A stretch of DNA of 64,000 bases, taken from Amycolatopsis nigrescens CSC17Ta-90 (GTDB lineage Bacteria; Actinomycetota; Actinomycetes; Mycobacteriales; Pseudonocardiaceae). Below the pieces are notes generated by a model, which did not search any database, was not told the origin of the DNA, and was given only the letters and a program-made list of their open reading frames with translations. Below, piece after piece: positions 29,227 to 38,888 of the stretch (position 1 is its first letter; the number at the start of each line of letters is the position of its first letter). The DNA is taken from contig NZ_ARVW01000001.1 of the NCBI RefSeq assembly GCF_000384315.1, forward strand, positions 8,849,001 to 8,913,000. The letters run 5' to 3'. Position numbers and translations under genes: made by a program.

Positions 29227-29263
29227 GAGGCAGGTGCTCGGCACGCACCACTATGGTGAGCCG

Positions 29264-29698
29264 ATGGCATCGGTCAAACAGGTCCAAATCACCTTCGACT
29301 GCGCGGAACCCGAGCGCGTCGCTCGTTTCTGGTGCGAGGTGCTGGGGTACGTCGTACCACCGCCGCCGGAGGGTTTCGCCAGTTGGCAGGAATTCGATCG
29401 CTCGCTGCCGCCTGAGCGTCAGGGTGCGGCGTTCGCCTGCGTTGATCCCAACGGCGTGGGCCCGCGGCTGTTCTTCCAGCGCGTTCCCGAAGGCAAGGTC
29501 GTCAAGAACCGGGTGCACCTCGACGTGCGGGTCGGCACCGGGCTCGTGGGTGAAGAACGCCTCGCCGCACTCGAGGCCGAGTGCGCACGACTGGTCGCGC
29601 TCGGCGCGGCACGCGAGCGAACACTGCTTGCCGACGGCTTCGACGAGTCGTGCATCTGGATGCTTGACATCGAGGGCAACGACTTCTGCCTCGACTGA
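29264..29698 (+). CDS. VOC-family (glyoxalase/bleomycin resistance-like) protein
   Basis: 144 residues from ATG 29264. Starts with VQITFDCAEPERVARFWCEVLGY and continues with PRLFFQRVPEGKVVKNRVHLDV and a terminal DIEGNDFCLD, the typical actinomycete VOC arrangement. His and Glu positions for a metal site are partly present (VHLDV). The reaction is unknown. Confidence 0.85.
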   Translation: MASVKQVQITFDCAEPERVARFWCEVLGYVVPPPPEGFASWQEFDRSLPPERQGAAFACVDPNGVGPRLFFQRVPEGKVVKNRVHLDVRVGTGLVGEERLAALEAECARLVALGAARERTLLADGFDESCIWMLDIEGNDFCLD

Positions 29699-29710
29699 GC
29701 AGCCGACGCC

Positions 29711-31447
29711 CTAGCCGGGGGCGGCCGTGCGGTGCACGCTGACCCTGGAGAGCCTCGGTTCGGCGCGGGACTGCAGCACGCGCACCCGCAGCTGCTGGGC
29801 GGTGGTCTCCTCGGGCAGCAGCAGGATCCGCTGGTAGCCCACGGTGCCCGCCTCGGCAAGGCGCTGCCAGCGGCCGTCCACCAGACCGTCCACGGTGACC
29901 CGTTCGATGTGCTGCCCGCGGGCGATGTCCTCGCCGAGCACCACCTGGTCGAAGCCGCGGCCGCCGGTGTCCAGGATCAGCTCGCCGGTGGTACCCCGCG
30001 GCTGCCATGGCCGTGGCAGCAGGTTGGCATCGCGGTAGGTGTCCTTTATGGACTGTCCGAACGAAGTGAGCGAGCGGACGTCGGCCTCCGCGATGCGGCC
30101 GTCCGGGCCGGGCGGGACGTTGAGCAGGAACACCGAGTTGCGGCCCACGCTGCGGCGGTAGAGGTCGACCAGCTCGGCGGGGCTCTTCGGCTGCTGGGAC
30201 CGGTGGAAGAACCAGCCGGGCCGGATGGACACGTCCGCCTCGGCCGGCATCCAGCCGAGGTAGCGGGTGGCCGGATCGGTGATGGCCGCGCGCGACCCGA
30301 GATCGGCCGCCTCGGCCCCGCCGCGGTAGGTCCACTCCGCGTAGTCCGTGCGGGGGTCGGCGGTCATCGCGACCGGGCTGAACTCGTTCTCCCGCGCGAT
30401 GCCCTTCTCGTTGCCGACCCAGCGCACCCCGGCCGCCGCCTGGAACAGCACCGCCTGCGGCGCCAGCCGGTGGATCAGGTCGTAGTAGGCGGTGAAGTCG
30501 TAGTCCTCCACGATCCCCTCGTCCCGCCAGGGGTTCGCGCCGTCCATCCAGAACTCGTCCACCTGGCCGTACTGGGTGAGCACCTCGTAGATCTGATTCA
30601 GGTAGTAGGCGTTGTAGTCGTTGACGGTGTACTCGAACGTCGGCAGCGGGCGGCCGGCGCGGTCGTCGCCGTCGACCAGCGTCGGGATGGTGCGCGGGAC
30701 GGCCGCGCTCTTGTTCGCGTACCGCGCCTGGCCAGCCGGGTGCCTGCCCTGGTCGTCGACCCTGCTCTTGGGCAACTCGGCCCCGTCCGACGGCGAAAGG
30801 TAGACGCCGACCTTGAGCCCGGCCGCGCGGGCGGCGCGCACGTACTCGCCGAACACGTCGCCCTGCGGGTTCTCGCAGCCCGCGTCGCGCACCTGCCAGT
30901 ACGCGTCCGGCGCGGTCCGGTTCGCCTCCGCCCCGGCCCTCGCCCGCCGCACCGGGTCCAGGTCCGGGCAGTTCTTGTCCAGCCACCAGTCGCTGGCGAG
31001 CACCGAGTGGTTGGTGTAGCGGGAGGGGTAGAGCACGAACCCGTCGTGATGCTTGACGGTCAGCATCACCTGCTTCGCGCCGGCCGCCTTGTACGCCCGC
31101 ATCCACTGGTCCACGTCGACGTTCTCCGGCGCGAACAAGGTCTCCGGTTCGGTGCCGAGGCCCCATTCGAGATCGGTGAAGGTGTTCATGCCGTAGTGGG
31201 TGAACGCGGTGGTCTCCAGCCGCTGGAAGGCGAGCTGCTGCGGGGTGGGCACCACGGCAGCCGCCTTGCGCAGGATCCGCCCCGGCGAATCGCAGTCCTC
31301 GACGGTGAGCAGCGGCGCGGGCCGGATCGGGCCCGTGCAGCGGCCTTCGGTCCCGTCAGTGGCCACCCCGGCTGCCGCGGTGGTCACGCCGATCAGCGGG
31401 CAGGCCAGGGCGACCGCGACGGCCACCGTCAGCACGCGACTACGCAT
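29711..31447 (-). CDS. Secreted alpha-L-fucosidase (GH29)
   Basis: 578 residues from ATG 31447 (AAAGGGGA upstream). Signal peptide over about 28 residues. GH29 core: FTHYGMNTFTDLEWG, QVMLTVKHHDGFVLYPS, VGVYLSPSD and the nucleophile strand VDEFWMDGANPW, then LLNVPPGPDGRI. A C-terminal beta-sandwich of about 120 residues (LDTGGRGFDQVVLGEDIARGQ) resembles a carbohydrate-binding F5/8-type module. It releases L-fucose from glycans outside the cell. A perfect palindrome lies directly before the ribosome site. Confidence 0.93.
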   Translation of the reverse strand: MRSRVLTVAVAVALACPLIGVTTAAAGVATDGTEGRCTGPIRPAPLLTVEDCDSPGRILRKAAAVVPTPQQLAFQRLETTAFTHYGMNTFTDLEWGLGTEPETLFAPENVDVDQWMRAYKAAGAKQVMLTVKHHDGFVLYPSRYTNHSVLASDWWLDKNCPDLDPVRRARAGAEANRTAPDAYWQVRDAGCENPQGDVFGEYVRAARAAGLKVGVYLSPSDGAELPKSRVDDQGRHPAGQARYANKSAAVPRTIPTLVDGDDRAGRPLPTFEYTVNDYNAYYLNQIYEVLTQYGQVDEFWMDGANPWRDEGIVEDYDFTAYYDLIHRLAPQAVLFQAAAGVRWVGNEKGIARENEFSPVAMTADPRTDYAEWTYRGGAEAADLGSRAAITDPATRYLGWMPAEADVSIRPGWFFHRSQQPKSPAELVDLYRRSVGRNSVFLLNVPPGPDGRIAEADVRSLTSFGQSIKDTYRDANLLPRPWQPRGTTGELILDTGGRGFDQVVLGEDIARGQHIERVTVDGLVDGRWQRLAEAGTVGYQRILLLPEETTAQQLRVRVLQSRAEPRLSRVSVHRTAAPG

Positions 31448-31463
31448 CGGGGAATCCCCTTTC

Positions 31464-31484
31464 GACATACATCCGATGTATGTC
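31464..31484. promoter_or_regulatory. Operator palindrome of the fucosidase gene
   Basis: GACATACATC-C-GATGTATGTC, perfect 10-base arms, 17-37 bases upstream of the fucosidase start. Sequences of this type are recognised by GntR/FCD regulators of carbohydrate genes; no such regulator is adjacent, so control would be in trans. Confidence 0.72.
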
Positions 31485-31564
31485 TAGCGCAGGACCGCCC
31501 GCAACGGTAGACGAGTCGGAAAGGATCACCGGGATAGAGCAAGAGATCGGAGCTGTACTCAGGG

Positions 31565-34500
31565 TCAACGGGCCACTGGCGAAATACCAGGGATCGTCTT
31601 GAGCTCCCCCATCAGCATCGACGACACCGCGACCGGATACTCGTCGAGCGCATACCGGGTCCGCCCCCGCCTGCCCACCAGCGTCACCTGCACCGGGGTG
31701 TCGCCTTTGTGTGCGAGCAGGGTCTGCTTGAGCTCGCTGACCACGGACTGGTCGATCTTCTCCGCGGCGGCCAGCAGCACCAGCGGCGGCTCTTCCTCAC
31801 CGATCGCGGCGTCGGAGAGGTCCAGCGGGATCAACCCCCCACCGAACACCGACATCTTGTCCTCACGCCAGTTCACCCGGCCCTTGACCACCACCGCGTT
31901 GTCCTCGATCAAATCCGCCGAGAACATCACATACGCCTTCGGGAAGAACAACACCTCGATCGCCGCATCCATGTCCTCCACCGTGCAAATCGCCCACGGC
32001 TCCCCCTTCTTGTTCACCCGCCGATCCAACGAGGTGATCAACCCCGACACGATCAGCTCACCCTCCTTCGGCGGATCAGCCAAAATCGCCGCGATCGGCT
32101 TCTTCGCATGCTTGCGCAAAATCCGCTCCGCACCATCCAGCGGATGCGCCGACACATACAACCCCAGCATCTCCCGCTCATAAGCCAACAACTGCTTACG
32201 CGGATACTCCTCCTCACCGAACTTCAGATGCGCCAACGGCGACGACGCAGACACCTCCGCATCATCCCCACTCGACCCCAGCGGGACACCCGCACCCGGG
32301 CTAAACAGGTCGAACTGGCCCATCGCCTGCTGCCGCTTGAGCGGCACCACGGCCTCGACCGCGTCCTCGTGCACCTGCACCATCGACAACCGGGTATTGC
32401 CCAGCGAGTCGAACCCACCCGCCTTGATCAACGACTCGATAACCCGCTTGTTGCACGCCACCAACTCCGACTTGTCCAGAAAATCGGTGAACGTGGAATA
32501 CTTCCCCTTCTCCTGCCGGGTCTTGATCACCGACTCCACCACGTTCGCCCCCACGTTGCGAACCGCACCCATCCCGAACCGGATGTCATCCCCCACCGCC
32601 GCGAACCTCAACGCCGACTCGTTCACATCCGGCGGCAACACCCGAATCCCCAACCGACGACACTCCGACAGATAAATCGCCGACTTGTCCTTGTTATCCC
32701 CCACCGACGTCAACAACGCCGCCATGTACTCCGCGGTGTAATTCGCCTTGAGGTACGCCGTCCAATAACCCACCAGCGCGTACCCCGCGGCATGGGACTT
32801 GTTGAACGCGTACCCGGCGAACGGCAGGATCGTGTCCCACAGCGCCTGGATCGCCTGATCCAAGAAGCCGTTGGCCCGCATCCCGGCCTGGAAGCCCTCG
32901 AACTCCTTCTCCAGCACTTCCTTCTTCTTCTTGCCCATCGCCCGGCGGAGCACATCCGCGCGGCCCATCGAGAACCCGGCCACCCGCTGCGCGATCTGCA
33001 TGATCTGCTCCTGGTAGACCACCAGGCCGTGGGTCTCGGCCAGGATCTCCCGCAGCGGTTCCGCCAGCTCCGGATGGATCGGCTCGATCGGCTGGCGACC
33101 GTTCTTCCGGTCCGCGTAGTTGTTGTGCGTGTTCATCGCCATCGGGCCGGGCCGGTACAGCGCGTTCACCGCGATGATGTCGTCGAACCCGGTCGGCCGC
33201 AGGCGGCGCAGCAGGTCGCGCATGGCCCCGCCGTCGAGCTGGAACACGCCGAGGCTCTCCCCGCGAACCAGGAGCTGGTATGCCTCGGAGTCGTCCACCT
33301 TCAGCGTGTCCAGGTCGATGTCCTCGCCCCGGTTGGCCTTGACGTTGTCGATCGCGTCGCCGATGACGGTGAGGTTGCGCAGGCCGAGGAAGTCCATCTT
33401 CAGCAGACCGATGGCCTCGCACGACGGATAGTCCCAACCGGTGATGATCGAACCGTCGTCCCGCTGCCACAGCGGAATGGCGTCCACCAGCGGCTCGGCC
33501 GACATGATCACCGCGCAGGCATGCACGCCCGCGTTGCGGATCAGCCCTTCCAGGCCGCGGGCCGTATCGAAGATCTTCGCCACTTCCTGGTCGTTCTCGA
33601 CCAACGCGCGGACCTCGGCCGCCTCGCCGTAGCGCTCATGCCCAGGGTCGACGATGCCGGCAAGCGGGATGTCCTTCGCCGCGACCGGCGGCGGCAGCGC
33701 CTTGGAGATCTTGTCCGCGATCGCGTAACCGGGCTGGCCGTAGTGCACCCGGGCGGAGTCCTTGATCGCCGCCTTCGTCTTAATGGTGCCGAAGGTGATC
33801 ACCTGCGCGACCTTGTCCGCGCCGTACTTGTCCGTGGCGTAGCGGATCATCTCACCACGCCGGCGGTCGTCGAAGTCCATGTCGATATCGGGCATCGAGA
33901 CGCGCTCGGGGTTCAGGAACCGCTCGAACAGCAGACCGAGGTCGAGCGGATCGAGGTTCGTGATGCCCAGCGCGTAGGACACCAGCGAGCCGGCGGCCGA
34001 ACCACGGCCCGGCCCCACCCGGATGCCCACCTCGCGGGCGTGGCGCATCAGGTCGGCGGTGATCAGGAAGTAGGCCGGGAACCCCTTCTGGGTGATCACG
34101 TCGATCTCGAACTCGGCCCGCTCCAGGTAGGCGGGCGGCACCCCGTCCGGCAGCCGCCACCGCAGGCCGTCCATCACCTGCTCGTGCAGCCAGGACGACG
34201 CGTCATGCCCTTCGGGGACCTCGAACACCGGCATCCGGTCCTGGTGGGAGTAGACCTCTTCGTAGGACTGGACCCGCTCCGCGATCAGCAAAGTCGCATC
34301 CGCCGCACCCGGAACCTCCGAGTCCCAGTACTCCCGCATCTCCGCGGCCGACTTCAGATAATAACCATCACCATCGAACTTGAACCGATTCGGATCATTC
34401 AGCGTCTTCCCCGCCTGCACACACAACAACGCCGAATGCGTATCCGCCTGATCCTTCGTCACATAATGCGAATCATTCGTCGCCAACGGCCGCAACCCCA

Positions 34501-35149
34501 GCTGACCGCCGATCTCCAGCAAACCCTCACGCACCGACCGCTCAATCGGCAACCCGTGATCCATCAACTCCAGAAAAAAATTGTCCGCCCCGAAAATATC
34601 CTTGTAATCCGACGCCGCCTGCAACGCCTCGGCCCACTGCCCCAGCCGCAACCGCGTCTGCACCTCACCCGACGGACACCCCGTCGTCGCGATGATCCCC
34701 TCATGATTCTCCGCGATCAACTCACGATCCATCCGCGGCTTGCGGTAATACCCCTGCAAACTCGCCAACGACGTCAGCTTGAACAAATTACGCAAACCCG
34801 TGCTGTTCTCCGCCAACATCGTCATATGCGTATACGAACCACTACCCGAAACATCCCCGCCCTCACCGAACTCATCCGCACCACGCTGGTTCGACTGCCC
34901 CCAAAACACCGGCTTCTTGTGAAACCGGCTCTCCGGCGCCACATACGCCTCCACCCCGATGATCGGCTTCAGCCCGGCCTTCCTCGCCTGCTGATAGAAC
35001 TCATCCGCCCCATACATATTGCCGTGATCGGTCATGCCCACCGCCGGCATCTCCAACCCCGACGCCTCCGCGAACAACGGAGCGATCTTCGCCGCACCAT
35101 CAAGCATCGAATACTCGGTGTGCACATGCAGATGGACGAAGGAGTCCAT
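31565..35149 (-). CDS. dnaE: DNA polymerase III subunit alpha
   Basis: 1194 residues from ATG 35149 (AGGAG seven bases upstream). The N-terminal PHP domain begins [16 protein letters not shown]; the polymerase catalytic acidic residues lie in [13 protein letters not shown], preceded by [14 protein letters not shown]; then come the helix-hairpin-helix/OB region ([17 protein letters not shown]) and the C-terminal domain. It is the replicative polymerase subunit (DnaE1 type). Codon use changes inside the gene: about 34290-35140 and 31840-32780 favour codons ending in G or T (AAT, GAT, TAT, TTG), whereas the middle and extreme 3' end use C/G-ending codons like the rest of the window. Confidence 0.97.
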   Translation of the reverse strand: MDSFVHLHVHTEYSMLDGAAKIAPLFAEASGLEMPAVGMTDHGNMYGADEFYQQARKAGLKPIIGVEAYVAPESRFHKKPVFWGQSNQRGADEFGEGGDVSGSGSYTHMTMLAENSTGLRNLFKLTSLASLQGYYRKPRMDRELIAENHEGIIATTGCPSGEVQTRLRLGQWAEALQAASDYKDIFGADNFFLELMDHGLPIERSVREGLLEIGGQLGLRPLATNDSHYVTKDQADTHSALLCVQAGKTLNDPNRFKFDGDGYYLKSAAEMREYWDSEVPGAADATLLIAERVQSYEEVYSHQDRMPVFEVPEGHDASSWLHEQVMDGLRWRLPDGVPPAYLERAEFEIDVITQKGFPAYFLITADLMRHAREVGIRVGPGRGSAAGSLVSYALGITNLDPLDLGLLFERFLNPERVSMPDIDMDFDDRRRGEMIRYATDKYGADKVAQVITFGTIKTKAAIKDSARVHYGQPGYAIADKISKALPPPVAAKDIPLAGIVDPGHERYGEAAEVRALVENDQEVAKIFDTARGLEGLIRNAGVHACAVIMSAEPLVDAIPLWQRDDGSIITGWDYPSCEAIGLLKMDFLGLRNLTVIGDAIDNVKANRGEDIDLDTLKVDDSEAYQLLVRGESLGVFQLDGGAMRDLLRRLRPTGFDDIIAVNALYRPGPMAMNTHNNYADRKNGRQPIEPIHPELAEPLREILAETHGLVVYQEQIMQIAQRVAGFSMGRADVLRRAMGKKKKEVLEKEFEGFQAGMRANGFLDQAIQALWDTILPFAGYAFNKSHAAGYALVGYWTAYLKANYTAEYMAALLTSVGDNKDKSAIYLSECRRLGIRVLPPDVNESALRFAAVGDDIRFGMGAVRNVGANVVESVIKTRQEKGKYSTFTDFLDKSELVACNKRVIESLIKAGGFDSLGNTRLSMVQVHEDAVEAVVPLKRQQAMGQFDLFSPGAGVPLGSSGDDAEVSASSPLAHLKFGEEEYPRKQLLAYEREMLGLYVSAHPLDGAERILRKHAKKPIAAILADPPKEGELIVSGLITSLDRRVNKKGEPWAICTVEDMDAAIEVLFFPKAYVMFSADLIEDNAVVVKGRVNWREDKMSVFGGGLIPLDLSDAAIGEEEPPLVLLAAAEKIDQSVVSELKQTLLAHKGDTPVQVTLVGRRGRTRYALDEYPVAVSSMLMGELKTIPGISPVAR

Positions 35150-35271
35150 GGACTCACTCCTCACGGTTGTAGGCTTGGACCCGGCCAGCGCATTTGACCC
35201 AAGGGACAGCAGCCCTGTCCAACAATCGACACGCCGGCCAAGAACAACCAGCGGTTGTGGAAGGAGCGCAG

Positions 35272-36213
35272 ATGGAGCTGGACCTGGGTGCGGTCCGCGC
35301 CTTCGTGGCAATCGTCGAGCACCGGCACTTCGGCGAGGCCGCCGTCCAGCTCGAGATCAGCCAGCAGGCGATCTCGAAGCGGATCGCGAAGCTCGAAGCC
35401 GATCTCGGCGCGACCCTGTTCCACCGCGCACGCGGCGGGGCAAGCCTGTCCGAGGACGGTGAGTCCTTCCTCACCTACGCCCGCGCCCTGATCGGCACGG
35501 CCGACCAGGCGACCGAAGCGATCCGACGGCGGCGGCGCCCGCTCCGGGTGGACGTGCTGAACACCCGCATCGCCTCGACCGAGCTGCTCCGGGCGTTCCA
35601 CCAGGACAACCGCGACGTGGAGATCGACATCGTGCTCTCGGACGGATTCCGCAGCGCCCATCCCGGACTCGTGCGCGGCACGATCGACGCCACGTTCGTC
35701 AGGACCATCGGCACCCTGCACGAGTCGATCGCGCGGACCCCCGCCTACCTGGAGCCGCTGCACCTGCTGGTCGGCCGCGGGCACCGGCTGGCGAGCCGGA
35801 AACAGGTCAGGCTCGCCGAGCTCGCCGGCGCGACGGCGTGGATGCCCGGCAACGAGCCGGACAGCGAGTGGGCGGACTTCTACCGGGGGCTGGCCGCGGA
35901 GTTCTCCCTCCGGATCGACACCACCGGCCCCGACTTCGGCATCGAGTACCTGCTCGACGAGCTGGGCGAAGCGACGGACAAGATCAGCTTCGCCGGTGAG
36001 AAGACCCAGCTTCCCTGGCACCCGCGGATCGTCCGGATCCCGGTCACCCGGCCCATCCCGGTATACCCGTTCACCCTGCTCTGGCGTCGCGACAACCGGC
36101 ATCCCGCGCTGCCCGCGCTCATCGAGCACGTCCGCGCCGGCTACCGCCCGCCGGACCCACGCGAGATTTCACTGTCCACTTCGGAGCGAGCGGACTTCGG
36201 ACTGGACGGGTGA
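35272..36213 (+). CDS. LysR-family transcriptional regulator
   Basis: 313 residues from ATG 35272 (GGAAGGAG five bases upstream). N-terminal winged HTH with [20 protein letters not shown] and [23 protein letters not shown]-terminal periplasmic-binding-like effector domain. It is divergent to dnaE (122 bases between starts) and ends one base before the converging GH16 gene. Its target is not evident; neither neighbour is a typical LysR target. Confidence 0.92.
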   Translation: MELDLGAVRAFVAIVEHRHFGEAAVQLEISQQAISKRIAKLEADLGATLFHRARGGASLSEDGESFLTYARALIGTADQATEAIRRRRRPLRVDVLNTRIASTELLRAFHQDNRDVEIDIVLSDGFRSAHPGLVRGTIDATFVRTIGTLHESIARTPAYLEPLHLLVGRGHRLASRKQVRLAELAGATAWMPGNEPDSEWADFYRGLAAEFSLRIDTTGPDFGIEYLLDELGEATDKISFAGEKTQLPWHPRIVRIPVTRPIPVYPFTLLWRRDNRHPALPALIEHVRAGYRPPDPREISLSTSERADFGLDG

Positions 36214-37029
36214 CTACCGGTACATGCGCACCCAGTCCACGTGCACGGCCACGTTGTCGGGGGTGGTCTCGTCCGGCGCCGGGATCCAGCCCGGCGCACC
36301 GTACGGGCCGGGGTCCTGCTGCATCACCAGGTGCATCGGCTTGTTCGGGATGGCCGGTTTCTTGGTGCTGTACCTGGTGTCGTAGACGGTCTGCCCGTCG
36401 ATGGAGAACTTGACGTAGTCCGGCTGCCAGTCCACCGCGTAGACGTGCCACTGGGTGTAGTCGCCCCAGAGCTTCCCGCTGTCGCGTTCGCCGTTCGGCG
36501 GCTCCCCCCAGTGCACCGAGGACAGCGCCGAAATCCGTTGTGGACGGACGCTCTCCACGATGTCCAGCTCACCGTCCTGCGGCCATACGTTGGACTTCGG
36601 CCACAGCAGCATCGCCGCCCCGTAGCCCTTGCCGGGGTCGAACTTGGCGCGCACCATCCACAGCCCGTAGGTCTGGTCGCCCTTGCCGAGGCACCAGCAC
36701 AGTGCGCCGGAGACGTTGCCGGCGCCGGTGGGGTCCTTGCCCCGGCCGTTGATGCGCAGCTCTCCGTCGCCGACCGAGAGCTCGCTGGGCTTCCAACTGG
36801 AGATGCCGTTGGACGAGTTGCCGTCGTAGGTGCCCCACCTGGTCTTGTCCAGGGCGGAGCCGGTGAACTCGTCCGCGTCGACCAGCTCGCGGCCCGCCGC
36901 CATCGCGTCTACCCCGGCCCTGTCCTGGCCTGCCAGTGCGGGCGTGCCCGCGCTGACACCGGCCTGCAGCGTCAGTGCCGCGCCGATCGCCAGTACCTTC
37001 CGCCGGGTCCTGCCGGTTTTCGCCGTCAT
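36214..37029 (-). CDS. Secreted GH16 endo-beta-glycanase
   Basis: 271 residues with a Tat-like or Sec signal (TRRKVLAIGAALTLQAG). Jelly-roll GH16 domain with active-site pattern GELDIVES (E-x-D-x-x-E) near residues 150-157 and the WxP loop LLWPKSNVWPQDG. Typical substrates are beta-1,3/1,4-glucans or galactans. It follows the eight-gene polysaccharide operon in the same direction with a 28-base gap, so it may process or release the polymer made by that operon, as lyases and glycanases in other exopolysaccharide loci do. Confidence 0.9.
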   Translation of the reverse strand: MTAKTGRTRRKVLAIGAALTLQAGVSAGTPALAGQDRAGVDAMAAGRELVDADEFTGSALDKTRWGTYDGNSSNGISSWKPSELSVGDGELRINGRGKDPTGAGNVSGALCWCLGKGDQTYGLWMVRAKFDPGKGYGAAMLLWPKSNVWPQDGELDIVESVRPQRISALSSVHWGEPPNGERDSGKLWGDYTQWHVYAVDWQPDYVKFSIDGQTVYDTRYSTKKPAIPNKPMHLVMQQDPGPYGAPGWIPAPDETTPDNVAVHVDWVRMYR

Positions 37030-37057
37030 CGCCTCGCTCCGATCTCGGTGGTGTTTT

Positions 37058-37261
37058 CTACAGTTCGGCCAGTACCCGCACGGTGAGCAGCACGATCAGC
37101 AGCACCGTGGCCAGCCCCGCGGCGAGGTCCAGCCGTCTAAGCCGGTACCGGCTCCCGTCACTGGCCCGTTCGGCGACGGTGATCCTGGCCAGCACGAGCA
37201 CCAGGAACACGGCGAAGACGCCGGCCGCGGACCAGGACAGCGCGGTGGCGGCCGGGTTCAC
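37058..37261 (-). CDS. Small two-helix membrane protein of the exopolysaccharide operon
   Basis: 67 residues; GTG start at 37261 overlaps the acetyltransferase stop (GTGA). Two hydrophobic segments (about residues 10-28 and 48-64) flank a basic loop (SRYRLRRLD). No family recognised. The tight coupling and continuity of the operon support that it is real. Confidence 0.68.
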   Translation of the reverse strand: MNPAATALSWSAAGVFAVFLVLVLARITVAERASDGSRYRLRRLDLAAGLATVLLIVLLTVRVLAEL

Positions 37262-37827
37262 CGGTGCCCCTGCCCGGTCCGCGCGCGGACCAGCCTGGCC
37301 GGCACCCCGGCGTATACCCCCGGCTCGGGGCAGTCGGCGGTCACCACCGCCCCGGCCGCGATCACCGCGTCGTCGGCGATCCGCACCCCGGGCAGGATGG
37401 TCACCCTGGCGCCGGTCCAGACCCGGTTGCCGATCCGCACCGGCCGGCCGACCGGCCGCCGCGACACCTCGCCGTGCGCCTCGGCGTGGTGCGAGGTCAC
37501 CACCATGGTCTGCATGCCGAGCTGGCAGTCCTCCCCGATGGCGACTTCGGCGACCAGCTCGAAGAAGCAGCCGACGTTGACGAACGTGCCCCGGCCGATG
37601 CGGAGGTTCCGCGGCCGCCCGGCCAGTTGGAGGCCGGGGAAGATGTTCATCGTGCGGGCGTCGATGCCGCAGGCCCGGTAGAGCGCCCAGCGCGGCACCC
37701 TTGGCATGAGCGTGCTGCCGGCGATCACGTTGAGCAGTGCCCGCTTGGTCAGGAAACCGAGCTCGATACCCAGCTCGCGGCGCAGCTTCGCGGGCCAGCC
37801 GGCGCGAACCTCCGGTGCGGCCTTCAT
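37258..37827 (-). CDS. Hexapeptide acyltransferase (WcaF/colanic-acid type)
   Basis: 189 residues. A short N-terminal helix region is followed by a left-handed beta-helix with IGRGTFVNVGCFFE, IGEDCQLGMQTMVVTSHHAEAHGE (catalytic His pair), IGNRVWTGARVTILPGV and AAGAVVTADCPEPGVYAGVPARLV. It would acetylate a sugar of the repeat unit in the cytosol. Both ends overlap neighbours by four bases. Confidence 0.9.
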   Translation of the reverse strand: MKAAPEVRAGWPAKLRRELGIELGFLTKRALLNVIAGSTLMPRVPRWALYRACGIDARTMNIFPGLQLAGRPRNLRIGRGTFVNVGCFFELVAEVAIGEDCQLGMQTMVVTSHHAEAHGEVSRRPVGRPVRIGNRVWTGARVTILPGVRIADDAVIAAGAVVTADCPEPGVYAGVPARLVRARTGQGHR

Positions 37828-38888
37828 CGGCTCGCCAGTGCGTCACCGGTGCTTGACCGGATCGCGTCCAGCTCGCGGCGAAGCCGGGAACGCAGGTCGT
37901 CCACCCGCCCCAGCAGCCGCGCGGACTCCGCATCCCGTTGTGCGGCAAGGTTGTCCACGTGTTCCCGCAGCACCGCGGCGCCGACCCGGTCGGTGCGGAC
38001 GGACCGCTCCGCACTGCCGACCGAGCCGAGGAAGTCCGCGCATTTCGGCTGGTACTCCAGTCCGACCAGGGGCACCGCGGCCGCCGCCCCCAGCACCAGC
38101 GCGTGCAACCGTTCGGCCAACAGCACCGTGCACTCGCCCACCGCGTCCAGGTAGTCCGCGACCGTGCGGGTGGCGCGCACCTCCACCCGCTCCTCGGGCA
38201 CCCCGGCCAGGCGCACCGCCGCCGCGGCCAGCGGTCCGTCCTTCGGGTTGATCACCATGAACCGGACGGACCAGCCGTCGGTCACCAGACCGCGGACGGT
38301 CTCCGCCACCTCTGCCAGCACGCGGTCGTGGTCGTGGCCCCAGAGGTCGTCACCGAAGCCGAGGTTGACGCCGAGCAGCTTCTCCCGCACCACCCCGGCT
38401 CGGCCCGGCTCGTGCAGCAGCGCCGGATCACCGACCAGTTCCGCTTCGACCCCGACCGACGCCAGCAGCTCCACCGAACGCGGGCCGCGCACGGTGACCC
38501 GGTCGAACCGCCCGCACAACCCGGTCCAGCGGGCCAGTTCCCCGTTGCCGGAGAAGGAGTTCTTGCCCTGGAATGCCGGATCCTCGACGCCGATGCCGAT
38601 CAGGTACCACGGCCGCCGCCTGGCCAGCAGCGCACCGGTCGCGCTCAGCAGCAGCCGCCAGTTCCGCCTGCCGACCACGGTGCCGCCGCCGACCAGCACG
38701 GCCCGTCCGCCCGCGCCGATCAGGCCGCCGCCGAGCACCCGGCGGGCGAACCCGGCCGGGTCGTGCGGCACCTGCCATGGCTCCACTGTGGACAGCCGAG
38801 GGAGCAGCGCATCGGCGATGGCGTCGTCCCCGAGATTGCCCTGCCCGGTCCAGCCGACGTAGAGCAGCCGGGTACGCGGGTCGGTCAT
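37824..38888 (-). CDS. Polysaccharide pyruvyl transferase family protein
   Basis: 354 residues from ATG 38888 (overlap ATGA with the upstream gene). Starts LLYVGWTGQGNLGDDAI, the usual family opening; later NPKDGPLAAAAVRL, TVADYLDAVGECTVLLAERLHALVLGAAAAVPLVGLEY matches the conserved C-terminal donor-binding region. The family adds pyruvate ketals from phosphoenolpyruvate to sugars of cell-surface polymers, giving negative charge. Confidence 0.9.
   Translation of the reverse strand: MTDPRTRLLYVGWTGQGNLGDDAIADALLPRLSTVEPWQVPHDPAGFARRVLGGGLIGAGGRAVLVGGGTVVGRRNWRLLLSATGALLARRRPWYLIGIGVEDPAFQGKNSFSGNGELARWTGLCGRFDRVTVRGPRSVELLASVGVEAELVGDPALLHEPGRAGVVREKLLGVNLGFGDDLWGHDHDRVLAEVAETVRGLVTDGWSVRFMVINPKDGPLAAAAVRLAGVPEERVEVRATRTVADYLDAVGECTVLLAERLHALVLGAAAAVPLVGLEYQPKCADFLGSVGSAERSVRTDRVGAAVLREHVDNLAAQRDAESARLLGRVDDLRSRLRRELDAIRSSTGDALASR

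Noticed and set aside
31709..35197. Long plus-strand open frame opposite dnaE
   Set aside because: Low-complexity Arg/His/Leu product without motifs, mirror of the conserved dnaE gene.
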